Assembly: GCA_965222695.1 (NCBI GenBank)
Contig: OZ244967.1
Span: forward strand, 1,488,001-1,552,000
Length of the DNA: 64,000 bases
Direction of reading: 5' to 3'
From: UBA7957 sp965222695
Lineage (GTDB): Bacteria; Pseudomonadota; Gammaproteobacteria; Granulosicoccales; Granulosicoccaceae
Positions 26,356 through 35,131 of the stretch are shown piece after piece. How positions within the stretch are numbered: position 1 is the stretch's first letter; each line of letters starts with the position of its first letter. Below the pieces are notes generated by a model. The model was not told the origin of the DNA. It worked only from the letters and a program-made list of their open reading frames with translations, and did not search any database. The translations under genes and the position numbers were made by a program.

Positions 26356-27123
26356 TCAATGATGCAGTATCTTCTGCAGAAACTCCTGGCAACGATCACT
26401 GTCCGGTGCGCTGAAAAATTTCTCCGGGCGTGCCTGTTCGACAATCTCCCCCTCATCCATAAAGACCATTTTATCAGCGACCTTGCGGGCAAAGCCCATC
26501 TCGTGAGTCACGCAGATCATCGTCATTCCACTGGCAGCCAGACCGACAATGACGTCCAGTACCTCATTGATCATTTCCGGATCCAGGGCCGAGGTTGGTT
26601 CGTCAAACAGCATGATCTGAGGTTCCATACAGAGCGAGCGGGCAATCGCCACACGCTGTTGCTGACCGCCGGACAATTGCCGTGGAAACTTCTCCGCCTG
26701 CTCGGGGATCTTTACCCGCTCCAGATACCTCATGGCTAAATCTGCAGCCTCGGCCTTGGTCTTTTTGCCCGAACGTACCGGCCCAAGGGTTAAATTATCC
26801 AGTACGGTCAGGTGCGGAAATAAATTAAACTGCTGAAACACCATGCCGACTTTCGAACGTATGGACTTCAGGCTTTGCTTGCTGCCGTCCAGCTCCACAC
26901 CGTCAACCACGATCGATCCCCGCTGATGCTGCTCCAGATGATTGATGCACCGAATTAAAGTTGATTTACCTGAGCCGGATGGTCCGCAAATAACGACTTT
27001 CTCACCCTGGGCAACATCCAGTGAAACGTCTGTCAGGACCTGGAAATCCCCGAAAAATTTCGAGAGTTTTTTTATTTGAATAACCGGCTCGGAACCCGTT
27101 GCCTGCATAATGTCCTCTGACAT
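26356..27123 (-). CDS. GlnQ-type amino-acid ABC transporter ATPase
   Basis: 255 residues. Walker A GPSGSGKST, Q-loop VFQQFNLFPHLTV, signature LSGGQQQRVAIARSL, Walker B IMLFDEPTSALDPE and H-loop VTHEMGFA. The domain order and QQFNLFPH pattern place it with polar amino-acid importers. First gene of the leftward operon, divergent from the substrate-binding protein gene. Confidence 0.92.
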   Translation of the reverse strand: MSEDIMQATGSEPVIQIKKLSKFFGDFQVLTDVSLDVAQGEKVVICGPSGSGKSTLIRCINHLEQHQRGSIVVDGVELDGSKQSLKSIRSKVGMVFQQFNLFPHLTVLDNLTLGPVRSGKKTKAEAADLAMRYLERVKIPEQAEKFPRQLSGGQQQRVAIARSLCMEPQIMLFDEPTSALDPEMINEVLDVIVGLAASGMTMICVTHEMGFARKVADKMVFMDEGEIVEQARPEKFFSAPDSDRCQEFLQKILHH

Positions 27124-27260
27124 CTATTCACCCTTCAGACGGAGACTACGTCCGGGCCAGTTCACCATGATATTTATCAACATGCAAGAAATTTAGTGCT
27201 TTGCAATTACAGTCTTTTATGCGAATATGCGGTCAAACTATAAACAACGAGGGCATTCGG

Positions 27261-28037
27261 ATGAGGAAACTACCTACTTTGCTTGCAACCCTGTGTCTCG
27301 GTGTTGTCAGCGCACAAGTCTATGCGGAATCTGCACTACAAGACATACTGAATAACGGCGTTCTCAAAGTCGGCACAACCGGTGATTGGAACCCCATGAC
27401 CATGAAAAATCCCGCCAGCAACAGTTACACGGGCTACGACATCGATGTTATGACGGAATTGGCGAAAGATCTGGGCGTCGAAGTCGAATTCGTGGCCACG
27501 GACTGGAAAACCCTGGTTAACGGCGTTACTGCAGGTAAGTATCACCTGACCGGCTCCGCCTCCATCTCTCCCGCCCGGGCCAAAGCCGCTGGCTATTCCA
27601 ACAGTTATTTTTCTCTCGCTACCGTTCCCTTGGTCTTGAAAAAAGGCGGGGAGGCGTACAAAGACTGGGCGGATCTCGACAAACCCGAAGTGACCGTAGC
27701 TGCAACCCTGGGTACCACTCAGGAGAAGCAGGTAAAAGAGTTTTTCCCCAACGCCAAGCATCAGATCGTTGAAGCCCCGGCCCGGGATTTTCAGGAAGTT
27801 TTATCCGGCCGCGCCGATGCCCATATCACGTCGAATGTGGAAGCCAATAAACTGGTTGAAAAATATCCGCAGATGATGATTGTTCCGGTCAACGAGCCGC
27901 GCGCGCCGACCCCTATCGCCATGTTGCTGCCCCAGGCGGATCAGGTCTGGATCAACTATGTCAATACCTGGATCAAATTAAAACAGGAACGTGGTTTTTT
28001 CAACACGCTGGGCAAAAAGTGGAAGCTGCTCCAGTAG
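27261..28037 (+). CDS. Family 3 substrate-binding protein of an amino-acid-type ABC transporter
   Basis: 258 residues from ATG 27261, with GAGGG seven bases upstream. A signal peptide (MRKLPTLLATLCLGVVSAQVYA) is followed by VLKVGTTGDWNPMTMK and GYDIDVMTELAKDLGVEVEFVATDW, typical of SBP_bac_3 and close to the cyclohexadienyl-dehydratase-like branch. It defines the import substrate of the operon, probably a small amino-acid-like acid. Transcribed divergently from its ATPase and permease. Confidence 0.88.
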   Translation: MRKLPTLLATLCLGVVSAQVYAESALQDILNNGVLKVGTTGDWNPMTMKNPASNSYTGYDIDVMTELAKDLGVEVEFVATDWKTLVNGVTAGKYHLTGSASISPARAKAAGYSNSYFSLATVPLVLKKGGEAYKDWADLDKPEVTVAATLGTTQEKQVKEFFPNAKHQIVEAPARDFQEVLSGRADAHITSNVEANKLVEKYPQMMIVPVNEPRAPTPIAMLLPQADQVWINYVNTWIKLKQERGFFNTLGKKWKLLQ

Positions 28038-28044
28038 ACAGTTC

Positions 28045-28079
28045 GGGCGCGTCAGCGCCCCGCATCGTCAATCGATGCG
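28045..28079 (+). terminator. Two tandem GC-rich hairpins after the binding-protein gene
   Basis: GGGCGC-GTCA-GCGCCC (28045-28060) followed directly by CGCATCG-TCAAT-CGATGCG (28061-28079). No T-run follows, so these could be a weak terminator or an mRNA-stabilising structure allowing reduced read-through to the creatininase gene. Confidence 0.45.
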
Positions 28080-28100
28080 AACGTGTTTTAACGGAATATT

Positions 28101-28122
28101 TTGCAGTTGATGCAAACTGCAA
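28101..28122. promoter_or_regulatory. Inverted repeat upstream of the creatininase-family gene
   Basis: TTGCAGTT (28101-28108) and AACTGCAA (28115-28122) are perfect 8-bp arms around GATGCA, 26 bp before the start at 28148. The TTGC/GCAA ends are shared with the palindromes at 24949-24982, so the same XRE-cupin protein might bind, but the cores differ. Confidence 0.35.
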
Positions 28123-28147
28123 GTATGGCTAGACTTGCCGAATAGCC

Positions 28148-28879
28148 ATGAGACTTGACCAGGTCAGCTGGTACGAGGTTGAGGCCTACCTTCAGCATCA
28201 CCAGGGAATCCTGATTCCCTGTGGCTCGACTGAACAGCACGGCCCTATCGGATTAATCGGCACGGACGCGTTGTGTGCCCAGGCGGTCGCGGAAGGCGCC
28301 GCTGAGCAGGTCAGTGCGTTTGTCGCGCCGACACTTGCTTATACACCGGCTCCGTTTAATACGGCATTTCCCGGCACCCTGTCGATCTCGAGCGACCTGT
28401 TCCGGCAGCTGATCGGTGAATTAATCCAGGGTCTGCTGGCACAGGGATTTAGGACCGTTTATTTCGTCAACGGTCACGGCGCCAACATCGAACCGCTGCA
28501 ACAAGCGGCCAGCCGGTTTGCCGAGCGTTATACCCGAATTCGAAACTGGTGGGATTTCCCGCAAGTCAATCAATTGCGCCGTCATTTCTACGGTGACTGG
28601 GAAGGCATGCACGCAACACCGTCTGAAATTGCCATTACCCAGGTATCGGAAAGAATTCTGCACTCGGAACTGGCACAGGACCCCCCGGAAAAACTGTCCA
28701 GTGACTATATCCGCCAACATGCCCAAGACCGCCATGGCCCGCCACAACAACACCGCCGACAATTCCCCGACGGACGGGTCGGTTCACACTCCGCGCTTGC
28801 AGATCGCAACCACGGTAAGATAATACTTCAGGCGGCGATAAACTCCGTGAGTGCAGACTTTATTGCCGCCTGTGGATAG
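28148..28879 (+). CDS. Creatininase-family amidohydrolase
   Basis: 243 residues with the family metal-site motifs CGSTEQHGPIGLIGTDAL, FVNGHGAN and an acidic Glu in EGMHATPSE, ending with GRVGSHSALADRNHGKII. These enzymes hydrolyse cyclic or linear amides (creatinine, formamides) or peptides in maturation pathways. Being next to the substrate-binding protein, it is likely the first hydrolytic step for the imported compound. Confidence 0.85.
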   Translation: MRLDQVSWYEVEAYLQHHQGILIPCGSTEQHGPIGLIGTDALCAQAVAEGAAEQVSAFVAPTLAYTPAPFNTAFPGTLSISSDLFRQLIGELIQGLLAQGFRTVYFVNGHGANIEPLQQAASRFAERYTRIRNWWDFPQVNQLRRHFYGDWEGMHATPSEIAITQVSERILHSELAQDPPEKLSSDYIRQHAQDRHGPPQQHRRQFPDGRVGSHSALADRNHGKIILQAAINSVSADFIAACG

Positions 28880-28905
28880 GGATGGATCCGGGTATGCTCC
28901 CTCAC

Positions 28906-29910
28906 TCACACCTTAAGACGCTGACCCTGGGTATCAAATAAAAACGTCTGGCTATCGTGGAAATCCAGATGCACTTTCTCGTTCAACGAAACGTCGTACT
29001 GACCAAACAGGCGCACCGTGATACTGTCACCATCTTTATCTTCCACAAGTACATTCGTGTCGCCTCCCAGTTTTTCAATATGCGTAACTCTGCCGTCAAT
29101 GCGGCCGCTGTCCGAAAACTGAATATGCTCAGGGCGAACGCCCAGTACATGATTCGCTTCACCACCGACGAGGGCCGCAGAGATAAAATTCATCGACGGC
29201 GATCCAAGGAAGCTTGCGACAAACTGGTTGGCGGGATTGTTGTATAACTCCATAGGACTGCCGATCTGCTCCACCGTTCCATCGCGAAGCACAACAATCT
29301 TGTCAGCCAGGGTCATTGCCTCGGTTTGATCATGCGTCACATAAATCATGCTGGTATCCAAGGTATTATGCAGGCTTGCAATTTCAATGCGGGTCTGCAT
29401 ACGCAATGCCGCGTCGAGATTTGACAAGGGTTCGTCGAATAAAAACAGCTTGGGTTGACGTACTATAGCACGGCCGATCGCAACACGCTGACGTTGTCCG
29501 CCGGAAAGCTCGGCCGGACGGCGGTCGAGATATTCATCAAGCGATAACATGCGGCTTGCTTCAGCGACTCGTCTGGCTATAGTGTCACCTGCTTGTTTCT
29601 CTTGTTTCAATGCCAGCTCCATATTGCCGCGTACCGTCAGATGCGGATAGAGTGCGTATGACTGAAACACCATTGCAATACCGCGTTTAGCCGGTGGTGT
29701 CTTGTTAACGACATTGCCGGCGATCTCAACCGTGCCGGAAGTTACATCTTCAAGCCCGGCAATGACACGCAGTAAGGTAGATTTTCCGCAACCGGAAGGG
29801 CCGACAAAAACGACAAATTCACCTTCTTCTACCGTTAGATCGATGTTTTTCAGAACGTCGACTTTACCAAAAGATTTACAAACTTTTTTCAGGCTAAGCG
29901 CTGTCATCAT
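28906..29910 (-). CDS. Sugar ABC transporter ATPase (UgpC/MsmK type)
   Basis: 334 residues. Walker A GPSGCGKST, MVFQSYALYPHLTVRGNM, signature LSGGQRQRVAIGRA, Walker B LFLFDEPLSNLDA, and a C-terminal TOBE/OB regulatory region (VLGVRPEHIQFSD). This is the ATPase of carbohydrate importers. It overlaps the oxidoreductase gene by 4 bp and ends the leftward amino-sugar transport operon. Confidence 0.92.
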   Translation of the reverse strand: MMTALSLKKVCKSFGKVDVLKNIDLTVEEGEFVVFVGPSGCGKSTLLRVIAGLEDVTSGTVEIAGNVVNKTPPAKRGIAMVFQSYALYPHLTVRGNMELALKQEKQAGDTIARRVAEASRMLSLDEYLDRRPAELSGGQRQRVAIGRAIVRQPKLFLFDEPLSNLDAALRMQTRIEIASLHNTLDTSMIYVTHDQTEAMTLADKIVVLRDGTVEQIGSPMELYNNPANQFVASFLGSPSMNFISAALVGGEANHVLGVRPEHIQFSDSGRIDGRVTHIEKLGGDTNVLVEDKDGDSITVRLFGQYDVSLNEKVHLDFHDSQTFLFDTQGQRLKV

Positions 29911-30941
29911 TTGGCCCCTTGCAATAATATCTCACCACCATTGCGAATACTTTTATCCGCGGCGAGACAAATTCGAAGTGATTGAACGGCATCGGCCATA
30001 TGCCGCGATAAATCAATATCCTCTTTAATAGCGTCAATCATATAGTTTTGCTCGGCATTGCAAAGCGCCTGATGATCCGGCTCGTGATCGAGCTCGATTG
30101 ACCGGTCCTGCCCGTTTACCCGATGCACCAGCAGTGCGCCAACACGGGTGTGGCCTTCTATATCATCCGAGTGAGCGGTATCGGTTGACACTATTGAAAC
30201 CGATCCTTGAGGCGAAACAATATCTTTTACAAAGTGGGCGGTTTCTGAAATCATCGGCCCCCACCCTGCCTCATACCAACCAACAGATCCGTCATCAAAC
30301 ACGACCTGGAACTGACCATAGTTGTACATATCGGGCGCAATTTCATTTGACAACCTAAGACCCATACCGTGCACGCGCACAGGTGATGCATCGGTGATCT
30401 GACACATCACATCGACATAGTGCACACCGCAATCGACAATAGGGGATGTGGTCTGCATCAGAGCTTTGTGCGTCTCCCACGTCTCGCCGTTACTTTGCTG
30501 ATTCAGGTTTAGCCGAAATACATAGGGCCCCCCCAGATCCCGCGCCTCGGCTATCAGGCGCTGCCAGCTTGGATGGTGACGCAATATATAACCGACCACC
30601 AGTTTTCGATCTTTCTCCCTGGCTTTAGCAACGACTTGCTCAGCGTCACTAACGGTGGTGGCCAGGGGTTTTTCAACAAAGACATGCGCGCCTGCGTCCA
30701 TCGCGTTTATGGCATAGTCGGCATGGCTGTCGGAATAAGTAGCAATGCAAACTAATTCAGGGCAAGTTTTCATAAGCGCATTTTCAAACGAGTGAAAGCG
30801 CGGATAAGCCGCAAGCGCATCCGGTAACGTCACATCCGATCGATTAACCAGACCTACGATTTCAGCGCCGGCGTGATGATGATAGGCAAGTGCATGGCTT
30901 ACACCCATGGAACCCATGCCCGCTACAAGCACCCTGATCAT
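29907..30941 (-). CDS. Gfo/Idh/MocA-family oxidoreductase
   Basis: 344 residues. N-terminal Rossmann motif (VLVAGMGSMGVSHALAYHHH), EKPLATTVSDAEQVV with the conserved Lys, and GVHYVDVMCQI carrying the family His. These NAD(P)-dependent enzymes oxidise or epimerise sugars. Its placement between transport genes in a GlcNAc/MurNAc locus suggests it acts on an imported amino-sugar derivative. Confidence 0.88.
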   Translation of the reverse strand: MIRVLVAGMGSMGVSHALAYHHHAGAEIVGLVNRSDVTLPDALAAYPRFHSFENALMKTCPELVCIATYSDSHADYAINAMDAGAHVFVEKPLATTVSDAEQVVAKAREKDRKLVVGYILRHHPSWQRLIAEARDLGGPYVFRLNLNQQSNGETWETHKALMQTTSPIVDCGVHYVDVMCQITDASPVRVHGMGLRLSNEIAPDMYNYGQFQVVFDDGSVGWYEAGWGPMISETAHFVKDIVSPQGSVSIVSTDTAHSDDIEGHTRVGALLVHRVNGQDRSIELDHEPDHQALCNAEQNYMIDAIKEDIDLSRHMADAVQSLRICLAADKSIRNGGEILLQGAK

Positions 30942-31777
30942 TTGACTGCTCCCGAAGTAATACCGCGGATCAGTTGCCGCGAGAAGATGACGTACAAACC
31001 AAGCGCCGGTAAAATGGCCATGCTCAATGCGGATAAGACCGCATTCCAGTCAGTCACGAACTGGCCAATGAACACCTGTGACCCGAGTGTCAGCGTTTTC
31101 GTTTCCTCCGCCGGTGCCAGGATAAGTGGAAACCAAAGGTCATTCCATATCGGAATCATGTTGAATACGGCTACTGTGGCCATCGCCGGGCGAACCAGAG
31201 GCAGCACAAGGCGGAAAAATATTGTGTATTCGGATAGTCCGTCAATGCGCCCTGCGTCTTTTAAGTCGTCTGAGACCTGACGCATGAATTCACTGAGTAT
31301 GAATACCGCAAGCGGTAGACCTTGCGCCGTATATACCAGGATCAAGGCAGTTAGCGTATTGACCAGGCCGGTCGATACCATCAGTTCGAGAATTGCAACT
31401 GTACCTATGCGAATCGGAATCATTATACCCAACGCGAGGTAAAGTCCCATCAGCGTATTACCCTTGAAACGGTACTCCGCCAATGCAAACGCTGCCATCG
31501 CGCCGAACAGTAATATAAAGAACAGCGACGCCACCGTAACAATCATCGAATTCTGGAAGTAGAGAAAAAAGTCACCCTGCTTCATCACCGTTTGATAACC
31601 GATCATTGAAAAACTGTCCGCATCCGGTAAGGCCAGTGGTTCGCGGAATATTGACTTGCGCGTCTTGAAACTATTGATCACGATAATGAAAACCGGAAAC
31701 AAGGCGATCAAGGTGTACACGATCAATATAGTGTGAGCGGCAAAAACATTAGCGGGATTTCTGCGTACCTGGTTCAT
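30938..31777 (-). CDS. Carbohydrate ABC transporter permease (MalG type)
   Basis: 279 residues, six membrane segments, with the EAA motif region LKDAGRIDGLSEYTIFFRLVLPLVRPAMATVAVFNMIPIWNDLWFPLIL characteristic of MalG-like permeases. Overlaps the oxidoreductase start by 4 bp; partner of the MalF-type permease 10 bp upstream. Confidence 0.9.
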   Translation of the reverse strand: MNQVRRNPANVFAAHTILIVYTLIALFPVFIIVINSFKTRKSIFREPLALPDADSFSMIGYQTVMKQGDFFLYFQNSMIVTVASLFFILLFGAMAAFALAEYRFKGNTLMGLYLALGIMIPIRIGTVAILELMVSTGLVNTLTALILVYTAQGLPLAVFILSEFMRQVSDDLKDAGRIDGLSEYTIFFRLVLPLVRPAMATVAVFNMIPIWNDLWFPLILAPAEETKTLTLGSQVFIGQFVTDWNAVLSALSMAILPALGLYVIFSRQLIRGITSGAVK

Positions 31778-31787
31778 TGCATATCCC

Positions 31788-32714
31788 TCATAGCTGGTAA
31801 CGGCGCATGCGAGTCTGTATTCCGAACAGGTAGAGACAAACCCCGATCAAAATAACCGCGAACATCGCCGTGGCAATCGCCGAACCCATGTGCGGATCGC
31901 CCAGTTGCAGTTGAAATCCGAAGAAGGTGCGATACATGAATGTACCGAGTATATCCGTGGAGAAGTTCGGCCCGGCGAGAGCGCCTTGCGCGGCGTATAT
32001 CAAATCGAAGGCATTGAAATTAGCGACGAAAGTCAGGATTGAAATTATTCCGATCGACGGTAAAATCAGAGGCAGCTTTATTTTCCAGAATGCGGCAGCA
32101 CCGGTAATACCGTCACACTCACCGGCTTCAAGAATTTCTTCGGGAATAGACAGCAGAGCCGCGTATATGAGCATCATGGGTATGCCAACAAACTGCCAGA
32201 CCGACACCAGCGAAAGTGTCACCAATGCATATTGCTCCTTACCCAACCATGGTGAATAAAGGCTTTTTAACCCGACCGCATCGAGCATCGATGGCGCTAT
32301 GCCCCAAATGGGGGAAAGGATTAATTTCCATGCAAAACCAACAATGACAAACGAAAGTATGGTCGGAATAAATATTGCCGAACGGTAGAAATGAGCAAAG
32401 CGCAGTCTGGGGTGTGAAAGAATGGCAGCGAGTAAAATGCCGATCGGGTTCTGCACTAACATATGAATCACAAAAAATATAAAGTTATTCTTCAGTGCAT
32501 TCCAAAAACTTTCAGACCAGCGAGGATCGCCGAAAAGCGTACGAAAGTTGTCGAAGCCGACAAATACGCGTTGCTGGTCCACTTCCGAAAACAATGCGAG
32601 CCGCAGGGTATCGAAAAGCGGAAAAATCATTATGCTCGTGTAGACCAGTACGGCAGGCGCGAGGAAAACAAAAATATGCAATCTCACGCGCGATGAACCT
32701 TTGGACCCGGACAT
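31788..32714 (-). CDS. Carbohydrate ABC transporter permease (MalF type)
   Basis: About 308 residues from ATG 32714, behind a strong AGGGGG stretch. Six membrane segments and the EAA-loop region EILEAGECDGITGAAAFWKIKLPLILPSIGIISILTFVANFNAFDLIYA. It forms the channel with the MalG-type protein. Confidence 0.9.
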   Translation of the reverse strand: MSGSKGSSRVRLHIFVFLAPAVLVYTSIMIFPLFDTLRLALFSEVDQQRVFVGFDNFRTLFGDPRWSESFWNALKNNFIFFVIHMLVQNPIGILLAAILSHPRLRFAHFYRSAIFIPTILSFVIVGFAWKLILSPIWGIAPSMLDAVGLKSLYSPWLGKEQYALVTLSLVSVWQFVGIPMMLIYAALLSIPEEILEAGECDGITGAAAFWKIKLPLILPSIGIISILTFVANFNAFDLIYAAQGALAGPNFSTDILGTFMYRTFFGFQLQLGDPHMGSAIATAMFAVILIGVCLYLFGIQTRMRRYQL

Positions 32715-32785
32715 ATCGCCCCCTTGCAATAGAGATTATTAGCAGAGTCCGGGCCTCCGACCGCCCGGACTCGATCACTCAGCCG

Positions 32786-34042
32786 CTATTGTTGTGGCTC
32801 ATACCAGCTGGCCAAACCTTTTTGCAGGCGCTCGGCTGCAGCTTCCGGAGATTCTGAGCCTTTGATGACATTGACCGATGCATTCCAGGTTTCATTCTCT
32901 AGGTTCGGCGTACCGCGTGACAGGATCTGGTAAGTGGAGCGGATTGTCGACTTGCATTGATTCCGCCACGATACAAATTCCTGCGCCAATGGATCACTCA
33001 TCTCCACGTCGTGTTTTGTGAGCGAGAAAAATCCAGGCAAGGCGTTTGCGTACAGAGTTGCAAATTCAGCTGAACTTACCCAGTTCAAAAATACTTTTGC
33101 TGCCTCTGCATTTGCCGACGCTTTGTTTAATCCAATCGCGATATCCGTGTGATCCGAGATGTAACATTCGTCACCCGCTGTAGCAACGGGAGGCTTGAAC
33201 GCACCCATGGCGAAGTCTGCCTGCGTATTGAACCCTGATATTTCCCAGGATCCGGCAGGATAAATCGCTGCTCGTCCCAATGTAAAAATATTCTGGCTAT
33301 CGGGATAGGTCTGTGCCTCATACCCATCTCCCAGGTACATATTCCATTTCGCGAGTTGACGGAAAGGTGCAACCCAGGCATCATCGGTCAGCTTTTGTTT
33401 GCCGCCGATAAGCGCCAGCCGGCCCTCTTCACCTTTCCAATAATTAGGGCCAATGTTGTTGTAACCCATGGTGGCAGCTTCCCACTGATCATTTGTACCC
33501 ATTGCCATGGGGATGTAACTACCGTCTTCTTTGATCTTATCGAGCACTGCGAAAAATTCTTCTTCGGTCGTTGGTACCTGAACATTCAACTCGGCAAAGG
33601 CATCTTTATTGTAAATAAACCCGTGGATCACACTGGCCATAGGAACACAGAATGTGGCAGAAGCGTCATCGGTGCTCCAGCCGGATTTCGCTACATCAGA
33701 AAAATTATCCATGCCTTCGAGATCCGAAATATCGGTCAGGTGCCCGGCTTCGTACAGCGCCAGTGATGCATCAAACGGTCGGCAGGTAATTAAATCACCT
33801 GCTGAACCGGCATCCAGTTTGGAATTCAGTACCGCATTGTATTCCGCCGGCGCCGAAGGCGTGAACTTGACTTTGATTTCAGGATTATCGGCTTCAAAAG
33901 CCGGGATGATTTTTTCCTGCCAGATCGCCAAATCATCGTTTCGCCAGCTTTCGATGGTCAATGTGGTATCAGCGTGTGCCGGGACCACAACGGCTAGCAG
34001 TATGGAAGCCAGCAAAACCCTGTTCAGTTTTGATATTGACAT
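32786..34042 (-). CDS. Extracellular sugar-binding protein (family 1)
   Basis: About 418 residues from ATG 34042, behind GAGGAAAATA. Signal peptide SKLNRVLLASILLAVVVPAHA, then TLTIESWRNDDLAIWQEKIIPAFEADNPEIKVKF, a typical opening of family 1 solute-binding proteins. The neighbouring murQ, kinase and nagA genes suggest that N-acetylglucosamine, MurNAc or a chitooligosaccharide is bound. Confidence 0.88.
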   Translation of the reverse strand: MSISKLNRVLLASILLAVVVPAHADTTLTIESWRNDDLAIWQEKIIPAFEADNPEIKVKFTPSAPAEYNAVLNSKLDAGSAGDLITCRPFDASLALYEAGHLTDISDLEGMDNFSDVAKSGWSTDDASATFCVPMASVIHGFIYNKDAFAELNVQVPTTEEEFFAVLDKIKEDGSYIPMAMGTNDQWEAATMGYNNIGPNYWKGEEGRLALIGGKQKLTDDAWVAPFRQLAKWNMYLGDGYEAQTYPDSQNIFTLGRAAIYPAGSWEISGFNTQADFAMGAFKPPVATAGDECYISDHTDIAIGLNKASANAEAAKVFLNWVSSAEFATLYANALPGFFSLTKHDVEMSDPLAQEFVSWRNQCKSTIRSTYQILSRGTPNLENETWNASVNVIKGSESPEAAAERLQKGLASWYEPQQ

Positions 34043-34053
34043 TATTTTCCTCC

Positions 34054-34998
34054 TCATTCAGGTTCTGAATTTATCCGGTTAGATTGACCGGCGGTTACTA
34101 ATGCACCGCGAAGATGTTGATTTGACTCGTCCAGCAATGCATTCGCTTGTTCTATGGATTCAACTCCACAAGCCAGTAATACGGCCTGTTTTACGGAACC
34201 ACCCGCTCTGTCTAAAAAAGTCAGTGCGCGATCCTCAGATATGCCGGCAATATGGCTCACCATCGCAACTGCGCGTGCCATCAGCTTTTGATTATCAGCC
34301 TGAAGATTCACCATCATGCCATCATAAATATGCCCAAGATGTATACCCATTAAGGTCGACATCAGGTTAAGCGCAAGCTTTTGAGCTGAACCGGCTCCCA
34401 TCCGAGTCGAGCCGGCGATCAGCTCACCTGTAATCGGCAAACATACTGCAACTGAAGCATACTCAAATAACTGAGCAGATTGATTGTTGGCGATACAAAT
34501 CGTCGCCGCCTTACGCGCCCTTGCTGCTTTGGCAACAGCCACTGCATAGGGTGTATTGCCGCTGGCACTGACAATGATAACCGCGTCTCCCTTTGCAACT
34601 ATATTTGCCGCCTCAATCGCCTCTTCGACATCGTCCTCAGTACTACCCGGCATATTCGCATCTTTAGGCAAACCACCAGCCATTAGGATATGTATACGCT
34701 CAGGCGCTATACCGAAGGTTCCGGGCAATTCCATCGCATCGGCGGATGCCATTAGGGCCGATGAGCCGGCACCCGCGTAGATCAAAGAGCCGCCGGATCG
34801 AATCGTCCGGCTCATGATATGCGCACCTTCCGCGAGTTGAGGTAGTGCCTTTTTGACCTTATTGACCGCATCCACCTGCGTCTGATGCAAGCGGGATAAA
34901 ATCTCATTATCAGCTAATGCATCAAGCCCGGAGGCAGCCGGGAGCAATGATTCTGTCTGTGGCTTCACTGTTTGGATCTCGTTATGCAGTAATTGCAA
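34054..34998 (-). CDS. murQ: N-acetylmuramic acid 6-phosphate etherase
   Basis: MurQ cleaves the lactyl ether of MurNAc-6-phosphate to give GlcNAc-6-phosphate, a peptidoglycan-recycling step. The 314-aa SIS-domain protein shows SGGSLIYAGAGSSALMASADAMELPGTFG, ASGNTPYAVAVAKAARARKAATICIAN and GSTRMGAGSAQKLALNLMSTLMGIHLGH, then a helical C-terminus with the family IAGISEDRALTFLDRAGGSVKQAVL. No good ATG is seen; the start appears to be TTG at 34998, inside the left operator-like site. Confidence 0.9.
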   Translation of the reverse strand: MQLLHNEIQTVKPQTESLLPAASGLDALADNEILSRLHQTQVDAVNKVKKALPQLAEGAHIMSRTIRSGGSLIYAGAGSSALMASADAMELPGTFGIAPERIHILMAGGLPKDANMPGSTEDDVEEAIEAANIVAKGDAVIIVSASGNTPYAVAVAKAARARKAATICIANNQSAQLFEYASVAVCLPITGELIAGSTRMGAGSAQKLALNLMSTLMGIHLGHIYDGMMVNLQADNQKLMARAVAMVSHIAGISEDRALTFLDRAGGSVKQAVLLACGVESIEQANALLDESNQHLRGALVTAGQSNRINSEPE

Positions 34999-35130
34999 TA
35001 ATACCTTTTCAATACCTATTGTCCAGCTTTTTTTGAATTTTTAGTAAAAAATACATAAAACCAGTGGATTTTTTAAAATTTTTGGTTAGAATGGTCTTAT
35101 ATTTATATATAGGTATTGTTTCGGTATTAT
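34998..35130. promoter_or_regulatory. Divergent promoter with mirrored 22-bp operator-like sites
   Basis: At 34998-35019 ATAATACC-TTTT-CAATACCTAT, and at 35109-35130 its inverted counterpart (ATAGGTATTG-TTTC-GGTATTAT). The two match at 18 of 22 positions in inverted orientation and bracket the murQ/kinase divergent promoters, the right one ending one base before the kinase start. The adjacent GntR regulator is the likely binder; two sites about 110 bp apart could allow looping repression. Confidence 0.65.
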
Positions 35131-35131
35131 C

